From positions 186,001-250,000 of the forward strand of contig NZ_SPPC01000002.1 of the NCBI RefSeq assembly GCF_004570975.1: a stretch of 64,000 bases of DNA, in the 5' to 3' direction. Position 1 is the first letter of the stretch, and each line of letters opens with the position of its first letter. The DNA comes from Barnesiella sp. WM24. GTDB taxonomy: Bacteria; Bacteroidota; Bacteroidia; Bacteroidales; Muribaculaceae. The notes under the pieces were generated by a model that searched no databases, was not told the DNA's origin, and saw nothing but the letters and a program-made list of their open reading frames with translations. This document shows, one piece after another, positions 15,744-23,863 of the stretch. A program made the position numbers and the translations under genes.

Positions 15744-18026
15744 ATGGACATAATGTTTCTATGCGTTATCGTATTCCTGTTTTTGCTTGCCATATTTGAC
15801 TTGTCGATAGGAGTAAGCAACGATGCGGTAAATTTTCTTAATTCGGCAGTAGGCACCAAGGCTGCATCTTTCAAGCGCATACTTATTGTAGCGTCAATCG
15901 GTGTGTTTATCGGCGCAGCAATGAGCAATGGAATGATGGACATTGCCCGACACGGAATATTCCGCCCTGAACACTTCTCTTTCTACGACCTGATCTGCAT
16001 ATTCATGGCAGTAATGGTCACGGATATAATATTGATTGACGTGTTCAATTCATTAGGCATGCCTACATCGACCACTGTCTCGATGGTATTTGAACTGCTG
16101 GGCGCAACATTTGTCGTGGCCCTCATAAAGATTGCCGGAGGCAGCGACATGGGCTTCAATGAACTGCTCAATACCGAAAAAGCCTTGTCGGTAATCTTAG
16201 GTATATTCCTGTCGGTGGCTATCGCATTTTTTTTCGGCACTGTCGTCCAGTTCCTTTCAAGAGTAATCTTCTCATTTAACTACAAGAGCAATCTTAAATG
16301 GAAAATCGGCATATTCGGAGGTGTATGTGCCACAGCCATAATCTACTTCATGCTAATAAAAGGAGTCAAAGACCTCTCCTTCATGACTCCGGAAGTGAAA
16401 GCCTGGGTCAACCAATATACAGGGATGATTCTTATAGGGTGCATGGTATTTTTCACTTTGCTCATGCAGCTGCTCCACGCATTGAAGGTAAATGTGCTTA
16501 AAGTGATTGTAATGATGGGAACATTTTCCCTTGCCGTAGCGTTTGCGGGAAATGACCTGGTCAACTTTATCGGCGTACCGCTGAGCGGACTGTCGGCCTA
16601 CCAGGATTATGCCGCCAATGGAGCCGGCGACTCGACGGGCTACCTGATGCAATCGCTTAATTCCCCGTCAGACACTCCGCTATATTTCCTGATAGGCGCC
16701 GGATTGATAATGGTCGTATCGCTTGCCACGTCAAAAAAGGCGCGCAATGTCTCAAAAACCGAAATCGGACTCAGCAGCCAGCAGGTAGGCGACGAGATGT
16801 TTGGCTCATCGCGCATAGCACGCCGACTTGTAAGATGGTCGCTTAATATAATCGAATGGTTCCGCCGTATTACTCCTGTCAGGGTTAGAAAATGGTTCAA
16901 CACCCGCTTTAACACTGACGAGACAATAATGGAACAAGGTGCCGCATTTGACCTTATACGCGGCTCTGTAAATCTTGTGCTTGCCGGAACACTCATAGCC
17001 CTCGGAACGTCGCTCAAACTCCCTCTTTCGACGACATTCGTGACATTCATGGTCGCAATGGGTACATCGCTTGCCGACAGGGCATGGAGCAGGGAAAGTG
17101 CCGTATTCCGAATCACCGGAGTCATCTCGGTAATAGGAGGATGGTTTCTTACTGCCGGCGCAGCGTTCATCGGCGCAGGAATCATCGTTACAGCAATGCA
17201 TTTCGGAGGACAATGGGTGATGTTTGCACTCGGAGTGTTGACGATAGTGCTTATAATAAGAAGCAACCGCCGCTTCCGCAAGCGCAATAAGGAAGAAAAT
17301 GGCGATGCAATGTTCAGCGCCATCCTGTCGACCGACGACCAAAAGGAGGCATGGAACATGCTGCTTGTCTACATCTTTGACCAACAGCACAAATTTCTCA
17401 CCTACGCCAATGAATCATATCAGGCTATAACAAAGGCTTTCATCTCTGAAAACTCCAAGGTGTTAAGCAAGGCTGAAGCAAGCCTTATACAGCGGAAAAA
17501 TATCCTGAAAAATGCACGCAGGAAAGAGACGCTCTGCCTGCGTCATGTCGACCGTAAGACGGCTATCGAGAAAAGCACGTGGTTTCACCTGAGCAATAAT
17601 TGCTGTATGGGTATTCTGTACAATCTAAGAGGCATAACGGAAGTGAGCAAAGAGCATGTCGAAAATAATTTCCTTCCCTTGCCGCAGCAATACAAAGAGG
17701 ATTACGAATTAATCCGCACACGCGTAAGCACTCTGTTCAATGACACCCTCGACCTTATGGAGACAGGTGCTGAAGAAACGGTGCCGGTACTGCGACGTCA
17801 CTGCGATGAGATAAAAGACACAATCTCCGACACCTATCACCGACTTCATGACCAGCTGAGGGAAGGCGACACAGCCTCGATGACTGTAGTATATGTTTAC
17901 CTCAACATGCTTCAGGAAACCCAGGAAATGGTATCGTCAATCAGGAAGTATCTGCGTGCCATTGCCAAGCTGCGTGACAGCGATTTCCGCTCTCGCCAGA
18001 CAAGCCGTCAGCCGTCGATGAGCTGA
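15744..18026 (+). CDS. Pit-family inorganic phosphate transporter with PhoU-like tail
   Basis: 760 residues. The first about 510 residues form a PiT/PHO4-type permease with many hydrophobic helices and the two inverted family signatures, GVSNDAVNFLNSAVG near the N terminus and FAGNDLVNFIGVPL near residue 270. It imports phosphate, usually with protons or cations. Residues about 530-760 are soluble and helical and resemble PhoU domains (for example FDQQHKFLTYANESYQAI), an arrangement common in Bacteroidota. The gene follows the two-component pair by 86 bases and ends at a hairpin. The PhoU part may couple transport to phosphate signalling; that is inference. Confidence 0.93.
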   Translation: MDIMFLCVIVFLFLLAIFDLSIGVSNDAVNFLNSAVGTKAASFKRILIVASIGVFIGAAMSNGMMDIARHGIFRPEHFSFYDLICIFMAVMVTDIILIDVFNSLGMPTSTTVSMVFELLGATFVVALIKIAGGSDMGFNELLNTEKALSVILGIFLSVAIAFFFGTVVQFLSRVIFSFNYKSNLKWKIGIFGGVCATAIIYFMLIKGVKDLSFMTPEVKAWVNQYTGMILIGCMVFFTLLMQLLHALKVNVLKVIVMMGTFSLAVAFAGNDLVNFIGVPLSGLSAYQDYAANGAGDSTGYLMQSLNSPSDTPLYFLIGAGLIMVVSLATSKKARNVSKTEIGLSSQQVGDEMFGSSRIARRLVRWSLNIIEWFRRITPVRVRKWFNTRFNTDETIMEQGAAFDLIRGSVNLVLAGTLIALGTSLKLPLSTTFVTFMVAMGTSLADRAWSRESAVFRITGVISVIGGWFLTAGAAFIGAGIIVTAMHFGGQWVMFALGVLTIVLIIRSNRRFRKRNKEENGDAMFSAILSTDDQKEAWNMLLVYIFDQQHKFLTYANESYQAITKAFISENSKVLSKAEASLIQRKNILKNARRKETLCLRHVDRKTAIEKSTWFHLSNNCCMGILYNLRGITEVSKEHVENNFLPLPQQYKEDYELIRTRVSTLFNDTLDLMETGAEETVPVLRRHCDEIKDTISDTYHRLHDQLREGDTASMTVVYVYLNMLQETQEMVSSIRKYLRAIAKLRDSDFRSRQTSRQPSMS

Positions 18027-18072
18027 CAGTAAAAATGTGCTGACAAGACACTTACAAAGCTTTGATTACTAA

Positions 18073-18104
18073 CAACGGGGACGAGCATAGACTCGTCCCC
18101 GTTG
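18073..18104. terminator. Hairpin between convergent genes
   Basis: A perfect 13-bp stem, CAACGGGGACGAG (18073-18085) against CTCGTCCCCGTTG (18092-18104). The T-tract is weak on both sides. It lies between the Pit gene and the convergent LytM gene. Confidence 0.7.
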
Positions 18105-18174
18105 CCTTTATGCATTATTGTTTTGTAATCATCTATGAACCACCGCGTAGCTATATAAATTACTATGCAATGAA

Positions 18175-19677
18175 TTATTTTACCCAGACCGAGGGGTTCA
18201 GTTTTTCCTTTTCCTTGCGAAGCTCAAAGTGGAGTATCGACCTGTTGTCGTCATCGGGGTCGGAATAGACACGTCCTATTGTCTGTCCCTGCTTCAATTT
18301 ATCTCCGTTCTTAACCATTATATCGCTCAAATTAGCATAAATGGTAAGGTAATTGCCGTGACGCACCATCACGATTGTATTGAATCCCGGCTGACGGAAT
18401 ATGGCAGAGACTGTACCCTCATAAACCGCACGCGCATTTCCTCCCGGAGCCACCTCGATATCGATACCACCGTTGTCGGTCGTTACATGAGGGAGGTCAG
18501 GATGCTGATGACGTCCAAACGGACGGACAATCTTATATCGGCCGCTTACAGGAAACAGCAATCTGCCTTTGTTGCTTTCAAAGCTACCGGTCAGCTTACG
18601 GGAATCCTCAGCCTTGTTAAATCCTGCCGACGTGGCGCCGCTCTTTTTCTCCGACGGCGCCGGTGTCGGTTTTGCCTCGGCAACAGTCTTGTCGGGGGCT
18701 GTGGTCACAGGTTTCTTGCTGTCAACTTTCTTACCTGATTTATCATCCTTCTTTTTCTGCTGCTTTTTGTCTTTTTTCTTAGAAGCGGCAGCCGTCTCCT
18801 CCGCCTTCTTTTGTTCGGCAAGAATACGTTCCTGTTCAAGACGTTGCTCCTCAGCCTTGCGACGTTCTTCAGCAATACGCCGCTCCTCGGCTTTCCGGCG
18901 TTCCTCGGCAAGACGACGCTCTTCTTCCTCCCTGCGACGCTGCTCTTCAGCAATCAGCCTGTCAAGTTCCTGATCCAAAGCCCTCGCCTGCTCTTCCTTC
19001 TCACGCAACACCCTGCGCAGAGATGTATTCTCCTTTTTAAGTTCTTCGACAAGAATCGAGGTAGCCTGCTGCTTGCTTGCAAGCTGACTACGCGCTACAC
19101 TCATCTTTTTAAGCGACTCGCCCTTCTGTTCCTGCAATCGGGCAAGCTCGCTCTTTCTCATTGTCAACGAGTCCTGAACCACCTTTATCTCACCGCTCTT
19201 GCGGTCACGCCACTTTGAAAACTCCCTCAGATAGCGCATTCTGCGATAAGCCTGAAAAAATGAATCAGACGAAAAAATAAACGCGAGTTTTGACATCGAG
19301 CCTTCCCGCGCCGCGTTAACCCTCTTCACAGAGACGGCATAACTGTCGCGCATCAAGGCAAGCTTATCATCAAGCTTGTCAATCGAGTCACTTAACGAAG
19401 AAATCTTTCCGTTAATGGCGTTGACCTGTGAGGCGAGCGTATTTATGGAACGTTCATGCTCGCTGATTTCAGCATTGAGCGCGTTAAGTTGGTTAAGCGT
19501 ATGGTTAGTCTTGCGGGTATTTGCCTCAATCTGTTCGGCAGTAAGCTTTATCGCCTTTTCAGTGGCACGCTGCTCTTTCTTTATGCTGTTAAGATTGCGC
19601 TGCGGCTGCTTTGCCTCTGAGACAGGCACACACAACATTACAGCGGCAAGAAACAGAAAATAAAGATTTCGGCTCAT
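18175..19677 (-). CDS. EnvC-like coiled-coil protein with degenerate LytM (M23) domain
   Basis: 500 residues. A signal peptide (1-22) is followed by long coiled coil (about 25-300, the later part rich in EERRLAEERRKAEE) and a Lys/Pro linker. The LytM domain is C-terminal (about 385-500, VRPFGRHQHPDLP, GIDIEV, LHFELRKE). The zinc-site pattern of active M23 endopeptidases is eroded: Asn replaces His in DNGGID, and YANLS replaces the usual Y-x-H-L-S. This resembles EnvC, which activates amidases instead of cutting peptidoglycan itself, so a role in daughter-cell separation is likely. It is last in the dut-TPR-DUF4292 operon. Confidence 0.88.
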   Translation of the reverse strand: MSRNLYFLFLAAVMLCVPVSEAKQPQRNLNSIKKEQRATEKAIKLTAEQIEANTRKTNHTLNQLNALNAEISEHERSINTLASQVNAINGKISSLSDSIDKLDDKLALMRDSYAVSVKRVNAAREGSMSKLAFIFSSDSFFQAYRRMRYLREFSKWRDRKSGEIKVVQDSLTMRKSELARLQEQKGESLKKMSVARSQLASKQQATSILVEELKKENTSLRRVLREKEEQARALDQELDRLIAEEQRRREEEERRLAEERRKAEERRIAEERRKAEEQRLEQERILAEQKKAEETAAASKKKDKKQQKKKDDKSGKKVDSKKPVTTAPDKTVAEAKPTPAPSEKKSGATSAGFNKAEDSRKLTGSFESNKGRLLFPVSGRYKIVRPFGRHQHPDLPHVTTDNGGIDIEVAPGGNARAVYEGTVSAIFRQPGFNTIVMVRHGNYLTIYANLSDIMVKNGDKLKQGQTIGRVYSDPDDDNRSILHFELRKEKEKLNPSVWVK

Positions 19678-19690
19678 GTCACTGACTTTT

Positions 19691-20521
19691 TTAGTTTATA
19701 CTCTTCATAAGTTCCGATGCCTTGACACGCTTGTAGCCTTTCGGTGTCGACCACGATGACGTCACGCCCTGATTCCAGTTTGCGTCATTCCACCGCCAGG
19801 CTATAGAAGCATCAATCCTGTTGCGGGGAATCTCGGCTTTTACGGTAAGTCCATTCATCAGAACGCCCGTCTTTTTGTCAGCATAGGCATTGCCATAGTC
19901 ACACTGCGCCACCGTGCCTGTCTTAGTCACAGCTACCACAAGTGAGCGCAACACGTCATCAAGCGACACGGTGAATCCATATTCAATCCCCTTGGGGTGA
20001 GTCTTCGGGACAAGAATCCAGTTAAAATCAGTCAACTCCGCGTCAAACTTGCCAAAGCTGCCGTCAAGCGATGTGTCACTACCCATAAGAAAGACACGCC
20101 CCATAAGCATATCCTGAAGATTGCCTATCGTAAAAGGCATACCGGGAAATATCTCCGCAAGACTTTCAGCCATATAGGTCTTGCCGACCTTGACCATGCC
20201 ATATATGGAATCGGCATTGGCATATATCCTCCCCACCTCAAAGCCAAGCATGCGGAGGCTGATATCAACCGACTTGCCGCGCACCATCTTAGCCCTTCCC
20301 GAGATAGAGAAACTTTTGGGCGACACGATGTCGACACTAAGCGGTACCGAGACATCATTCCACGACCCGCAAGACCCGACAAGAGCATTGTATCTCTCCG
20401 GCACGGAAGCAGCCGGTAATTCAGGGACAGTCTTGGTAGCGGTATGAGACGAACGACATGACGCCAGCACGACGACACACAGCAAAATCGTTAATATACG
20501 CGGGATTCTCATTAAAATCAA
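19691..20521 (-). CDS. DUF4292 lipoprotein
   Basis: 276 residues; ATG at 20521, though the Met four codons later (MRIPRI) could be the start. The signal peptide ends with lipobox LASC. The mature part (SVDIVSPKSFSISGRAKMV, KTYMAESLAEIFPG) matches the DUF4292 family of Bacteroidota. These proteins look like LolB/VioE-type beta sheets and are found, as here, between a TPR protein and an M23 protein. The function is unknown; the context suggests a part of an envelope system working with the EnvC-like protein. Gaps to neighbours are 6 and 13 bases, so it is in one operon. Confidence 0.85.
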   Translation of the reverse strand: MILMRIPRILTILLCVVVLASCRSSHTATKTVPELPAASVPERYNALVGSCGSWNDVSVPLSVDIVSPKSFSISGRAKMVRGKSVDISLRMLGFEVGRIYANADSIYGMVKVGKTYMAESLAEIFPGMPFTIGNLQDMLMGRVFLMGSDTSLDGSFGKFDAELTDFNWILVPKTHPKGIEYGFTVSLDDVLRSLVVAVTKTGTVAQCDYGNAYADKKTGVLMNGLTVKAEIPRNRIDASIAWRWNDANWNQGVTSSWSTPKGYKRVKASELMKSIN

Positions 20522-20527
20522 AATATA

Positions 20528-22285
20528 TTATTCATAAAAATAAGTCTTGTGGCTTACCTTCTTCTGAAGCAACTCATTTTCAGGTTCAAGCTCAAGAGCT
20601 TTCTCCCAGAAATCAAGCGCCGCCTCAGGCTCGGCATTCATGAAGTATATGTCACCTGCATGATGAAACAGCTCACACGACGGCTCCTCAGTGTTTTCAA
20701 GCGCCTTGTCTATATAGACCATAGCCTGCACATAGTCCTTTTTCTTGAACATAATCCAGGCATATGTGTCGAGCGAAGTGGCGTTGTCGGGCTGGTCCTT
20801 CAATGTCAGCGCACTCATATGCTCGGCGCGGTCAAGATCTCTCCCCTCCACGGCAAGATAATAGGCGCAGTTATTAAGCGCAAGCATGTTTTGCGGATTA
20901 GCCTCTATAGCCTTGTTGTAATAGTCAAAAGCTTCATCAGTGTCACCCTTGGCATAATGTATGTCACCGATAGTGGAATATACTGATGATAATTCTTCCT
21001 GATTGTAAGGGTCGGTAAGAGCGAGCGACCGGTCAAGCGCCCCGAGAGCCTTATCGTATTCCTTCATCTGGCTGTATACCGTGCCGAGCACAAGATTTAT
21101 CATAGGGCTCTCCGGGTGATATTTAAGAGCCGTCTCGCCTGCCTTGGCGGCAGCGGCGAAGTCACGTTGCTGGATATAGAGCCCCATAAGAGTGCGCCAC
21201 CTGTCCTCGACCGAAGGGTCGACATCAAGGGCATAGCTCATCTGCTCCGCAGCCCCCGCATAATCGCTTATCGCAATCAGATAGGAACAGTAAAGGTCAT
21301 GGATGGCAACTTCATGAGGATGCTGCTCGATAAGAGTCGCAAACAGCTCCTGAATGCGCGGCTGCTGCGCCGGGTCCTCATACAGGGCACGTATATAGCC
21401 GGTAAGCAGTTCAAGCTTCGTGTCAAGCTCAAGGCTCTCCTGCTTCAATGCCTGAAACACCTCGCGGTCATAGCCCACGCTATCGTCAATCGACTTGTAA
21501 TAATTGGCGCGTGAGTAATAGGCAAGACCGAATGTAGGGTCAATCTCACACGCTCGGTTATAGTAATATAATGCAGAGTCAGGCTCTGAAAACATCGCGT
21601 AAATGTCACCTGCAAACACACTGTTTTCAGGACTTCGGGGCGATGACTTTATAAGCTCCTGCACCTCATTGAATATAGACGCGGTGTCCTGCGATATAAA
21701 ATAAGCCCTGATTTTACGAGTTGACACGGGAATATTCTTTCCTTGCGACTTTTCTATGCGTTCATATACATCTATGGATTTCGCTACGTTTGCCGAATCC
21801 TGAGAAGAGGCAAGCGCCTCGGCAAGCTTAAATGCGACCTCCGTCTTTGTCGGGAAAGCCCGGTCAAGCGAAGTCCACACTCTCAACGCCTCGTCACGCT
21901 CTCCAAGCTGGTCATTGATCGAGCCATAGACGAAGCTGCAATAAAAGTCGTCGGGCTTCTCGTCAAAATGACGCTTCATCATGGCATACCCCTTTTCAAA
22001 GGTAGCGGAGTCTTCACGTGACACCATCAGATCATAGTATCCACGGTAAAACGCCACTTCACTATTGGTCGTGTCAAGTTCATATGCCCTCCCGAGGAGT
22101 TCATAGTAGGCATCTTCATTTTCAAGGGCATGCTGCCGCATGGCTTCCATAAACACATAATCAGCCTTGCGGGAATCAGCCATAGCCCCTGCCTCACTTT
22201 TTCTTGCCGAATGACCGGCAACCGGCAGGCAAAATACAGCCAACCCGGCAAAACCGAAAAATAAGTTACGGAAGTAATGCTTCAT
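20528..22285 (-). CDS. Periplasmic tetratricopeptide repeat protein
   Basis: 585 residues with an N-terminal signal (FFGFAGLAVFCLPVAG). The mature protein is helical repeats throughout: about a dozen TPR units can be read, for example AEALASSQDSANVAKSIDVY, ALYYYNRACEIDPTFGLAY and AFDYYNKAIEANPQNMLAL. It probably acts as a scaffold for protein contacts in the periplasm or at the outer membrane. It lies between dut (15-base gap) and the DUF4292 gene (6 bases), a conserved Bacteroidales order. The partners are not known. Confidence 0.88.
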   Translation of the reverse strand: MKHYFRNLFFGFAGLAVFCLPVAGHSARKSEAGAMADSRKADYVFMEAMRQHALENEDAYYELLGRAYELDTTNSEVAFYRGYYDLMVSREDSATFEKGYAMMKRHFDEKPDDFYCSFVYGSINDQLGERDEALRVWTSLDRAFPTKTEVAFKLAEALASSQDSANVAKSIDVYERIEKSQGKNIPVSTRKIRAYFISQDTASIFNEVQELIKSSPRSPENSVFAGDIYAMFSEPDSALYYYNRACEIDPTFGLAYYSRANYYKSIDDSVGYDREVFQALKQESLELDTKLELLTGYIRALYEDPAQQPRIQELFATLIEQHPHEVAIHDLYCSYLIAISDYAGAAEQMSYALDVDPSVEDRWRTLMGLYIQQRDFAAAAKAGETALKYHPESPMINLVLGTVYSQMKEYDKALGALDRSLALTDPYNQEELSSVYSTIGDIHYAKGDTDEAFDYYNKAIEANPQNMLALNNCAYYLAVEGRDLDRAEHMSALTLKDQPDNATSLDTYAWIMFKKKDYVQAMVYIDKALENTEEPSCELFHHAGDIYFMNAEPEAALDFWEKALELEPENELLQKKVSHKTYFYE

Positions 22286-22300
22286 AAGTCAACGAGATTA

Positions 22301-22744
22301 TCAGTTTACCCCGGTGTGACCGAACCCTCCGTCACCACGCTTGGTTTCATCAAGCCTGTCGACCGGCTCCCAGTCAACACGCGTATACTCTTTTATAACC
22401 ATCTGACATATACGCTCCCCGTCGTTGACGACAAACGGCGTGTCAGACAGATTTATCAATATCACCCCTATCTCCCCGCGATAATCGGCATCCACTGTGC
22501 CGGGGGTGTTGACAAGTGAAATACCATGTTTCAGGGCAAGACCGGAACGCGGTCTAATCTGACATTCATAACCGTGAGGCAACTGTATATATAGTCCGGT
22601 GGGAATCAATGCGCGCTGTAACGGAGCAAGAGTAACAGGCTCTTTAAGACATGCCCTTACATCCATTCCTGCCGAAGAGGGAGTCTCATAAGCCGGCAGT
22701 TCATGTCCTGACCTGTTGATAATCTTTACTTTGATACGTTCCAT
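22301..22744 (-). CDS. dut: dUTP diphosphatase
   Basis: 147 residues, normal for trimeric dUTPases. It hydrolyses dUTP to dUMP and pyrophosphate, which keeps uracil out of DNA and supplies dTMP synthesis. The conserved motifs are present in order: [38 protein letters not shown] and the flexible C-terminal [10 protein letters not shown] that closes over the active site. It leads the four-gene minus-strand operon with the TPR, DUF4292 and EnvC-like genes. Confidence 0.97.
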   Translation of the reverse strand: MERIKVKIINRSGHELPAYETPSSAGMDVRACLKEPVTLAPLQRALIPTGLYIQLPHGYECQIRPRSGLALKHGISLVNTPGTVDADYRGEIGVILINLSDTPFVVNDGERICQMVIKEYTRVDWEPVDRLDETKRGDGGFGHTGVN

Positions 22745-22784
22745 ATTCTCTCTAAATAAATCGTTACGCGAAAATAGTTAAAAA

Positions 22785-22802
22785 GTGGCATTAAACCGCC
22801 AC
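22785..22802. other. Short hairpin in the dut leader
   Basis: GTGGC (22785-22789) pairs with GCCAC (22798-22802), with A-rich and T-rich flanks on both strands. It could be a weak bidirectional terminator or part of the dut leader. Confidence 0.3.
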
Positions 22803-22853
22803 GTTTTTACTATTTTTAAATAAAACATGTCATCAATACCTTATGTTCAGGCT

Positions 22854-22900
22854 AAAAAAAGGATTCCTCACGACAATTATAGGCCGTAAGGAATCCTTTT
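22854..22900 (-). terminator. Terminator after the Skp-like gene
   Basis: GGATTCCT (22861-22868) pairs with AGGAATCC (22889-22896). On the minus strand it is followed by a seven-T tract, and a T5 on the plus side makes it potentially bidirectional. Confidence 0.85.
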
Positions 22901-22930
22901 TATGTTACAGACCGGATAGTAATATCCCGA

Positions 22931-23527
22931 TTACTTCTCGCTGACTTTGTTATAGCGGGCATTTAGACCCTTAATCACTTCCTCGGTGATGTCAAGGTCG
23001 GGGTTGAAATATACTCCGGCAGCCTTATACAAGATAGCGTCATAATGCTTCTTGGCATTATAATCTTTGATAAATGACTCGATAGAGTCGGTAAGCTGCA
23101 TCTGCTGCTGAATCATCTCCTGCTCAGCCTCGCGCTGAAGACTTGCTATATAATTTTCCGCGTCTGACTGCTTCTTGTTGAAATTGTCGACATCAGCCTT
23201 ATAGCTTTCCTGTGAAAGATATCCGTTAGAATTCATTTTCTGCTGGATGGAGTTGCCGAGTTTCTGAAGTTCGGCACCACGGGTGCGCTGAGCATTGTCA
23301 ATCTTGCTGAAAGAGCGTATCTGCGCTTCCTTGAAATCTTTGGCAAGATTATAGTGGGCTGCTATCGAGTCGGCATCGATATAGCGGATGTTGATAGAAG
23401 TTACTTTATCAGCGGTTGATTCTTTAGCCGGAGCGGCAGATGACGAAGCATCATTGTTAGTACAAGAAATGGCAACGAAAGCCATCATTAGCATAAGTGA
23501 CTTGGCACAAAGTGCGAGCTTTTTCAT
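22931..23527 (-). CDS. OmpH/Skp-family lipoprotein
   Basis: 198 residues. The signal peptide has a lipobox-like AISC, so it may be lipid-anchored instead of soluble like classical Skp. The mature part begins with a short strand (INIRYIDADSIAAHYNLAKD), followed by a long charged helix pair (about 70-150, KKQSDAENYIASLQREAEQE), then a returning segment DAILYKAAGVYFNPDLDITE. This is the Skp/OmpH chaperone layout, in which tentacle-like helices hold unfolded outer-membrane proteins. It follows a small membrane-protein gene by 29 bases on the same strand. Confidence 0.85.
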   Translation of the reverse strand: MKKLALCAKSLMLMMAFVAISCTNNDASSSAAPAKESTADKVTSINIRYIDADSIAAHYNLAKDFKEAQIRSFSKIDNAQRTRGAELQKLGNSIQQKMNSNGYLSQESYKADVDNFNKKQSDAENYIASLQREAEQEMIQQQMQLTDSIESFIKDYNAKKHYDAILYKAAGVYFNPDLDITEEVIKGLNARYNKVSEK

Positions 23528-23556
23528 TACAGTGTAAGGTATGATTATTTATTTTA

Positions 23557-23697
23557 TTATTTTCTTTTCCCACGCAATGCAGCTATATCATGAGCATGTC
23601 CGGAGGGGAATTTACCTCCCTTCACAAAAAACACTTTCACCCCCAGAAGAAGGACCGCGAAAGCAATCAGGATTATTGACAATATCACGATTTTCAC
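23557..23697 (-). CDS. Small conserved membrane protein (46 residues)
   Basis: A GTG start at 23697 gives 46 residues: one membrane helix (VILSIILIAFAVLLLGVKV) and a basic tail GGKFPSGHAHDIAALRGKRK. The tail form FP-x-x-H-x...ALR is familiar from short uncharacterised Bacteroidales proteins. The longer frame up to 23922 is unlikely because a -7 box (23721-23728) sits inside it. With that box the leader would be about 17 bases. Function unknown; probably co-transcribed with the Skp-like gene. Confidence 0.6.
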   Translation of the reverse strand: MKIVILSIILIAFAVLLLGVKVFFVKGGKFPSGHAHDIAALRGKRK

Positions 23698-23720
23698 TGC
23701 CTCGTCTTGTTTTTGCAGTG

Positions 23721-23728
23721 CAAATATA
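23721..23728 (-). promoter_or_regulatory. -7 box of the small membrane protein gene
   Basis: TATATTTG on the minus strand, 23 bases upstream of the GTG at 23697. It decides the short start for this gene. Confidence 0.6.
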
Positions 23729-23863
23729 AGAAAGGAAAATAAATTTTGGTAATATCTAAATTTTATTTTGTAACTTAGAGTGCGAAATGTATCGAATTTA
23801 ACAATTTTATACATATAATCATTCTTTTTAAACTCAATTACACATAAATAAAAGCATTGAAAA

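Noticed and set aside
18569-19218. Plus-strand ORFs rich in Ser/Arg/Leu opposite the LytM gene
   Set aside because: They are shadows of the repetitive coiled-coil coding sequence on the minus strand.
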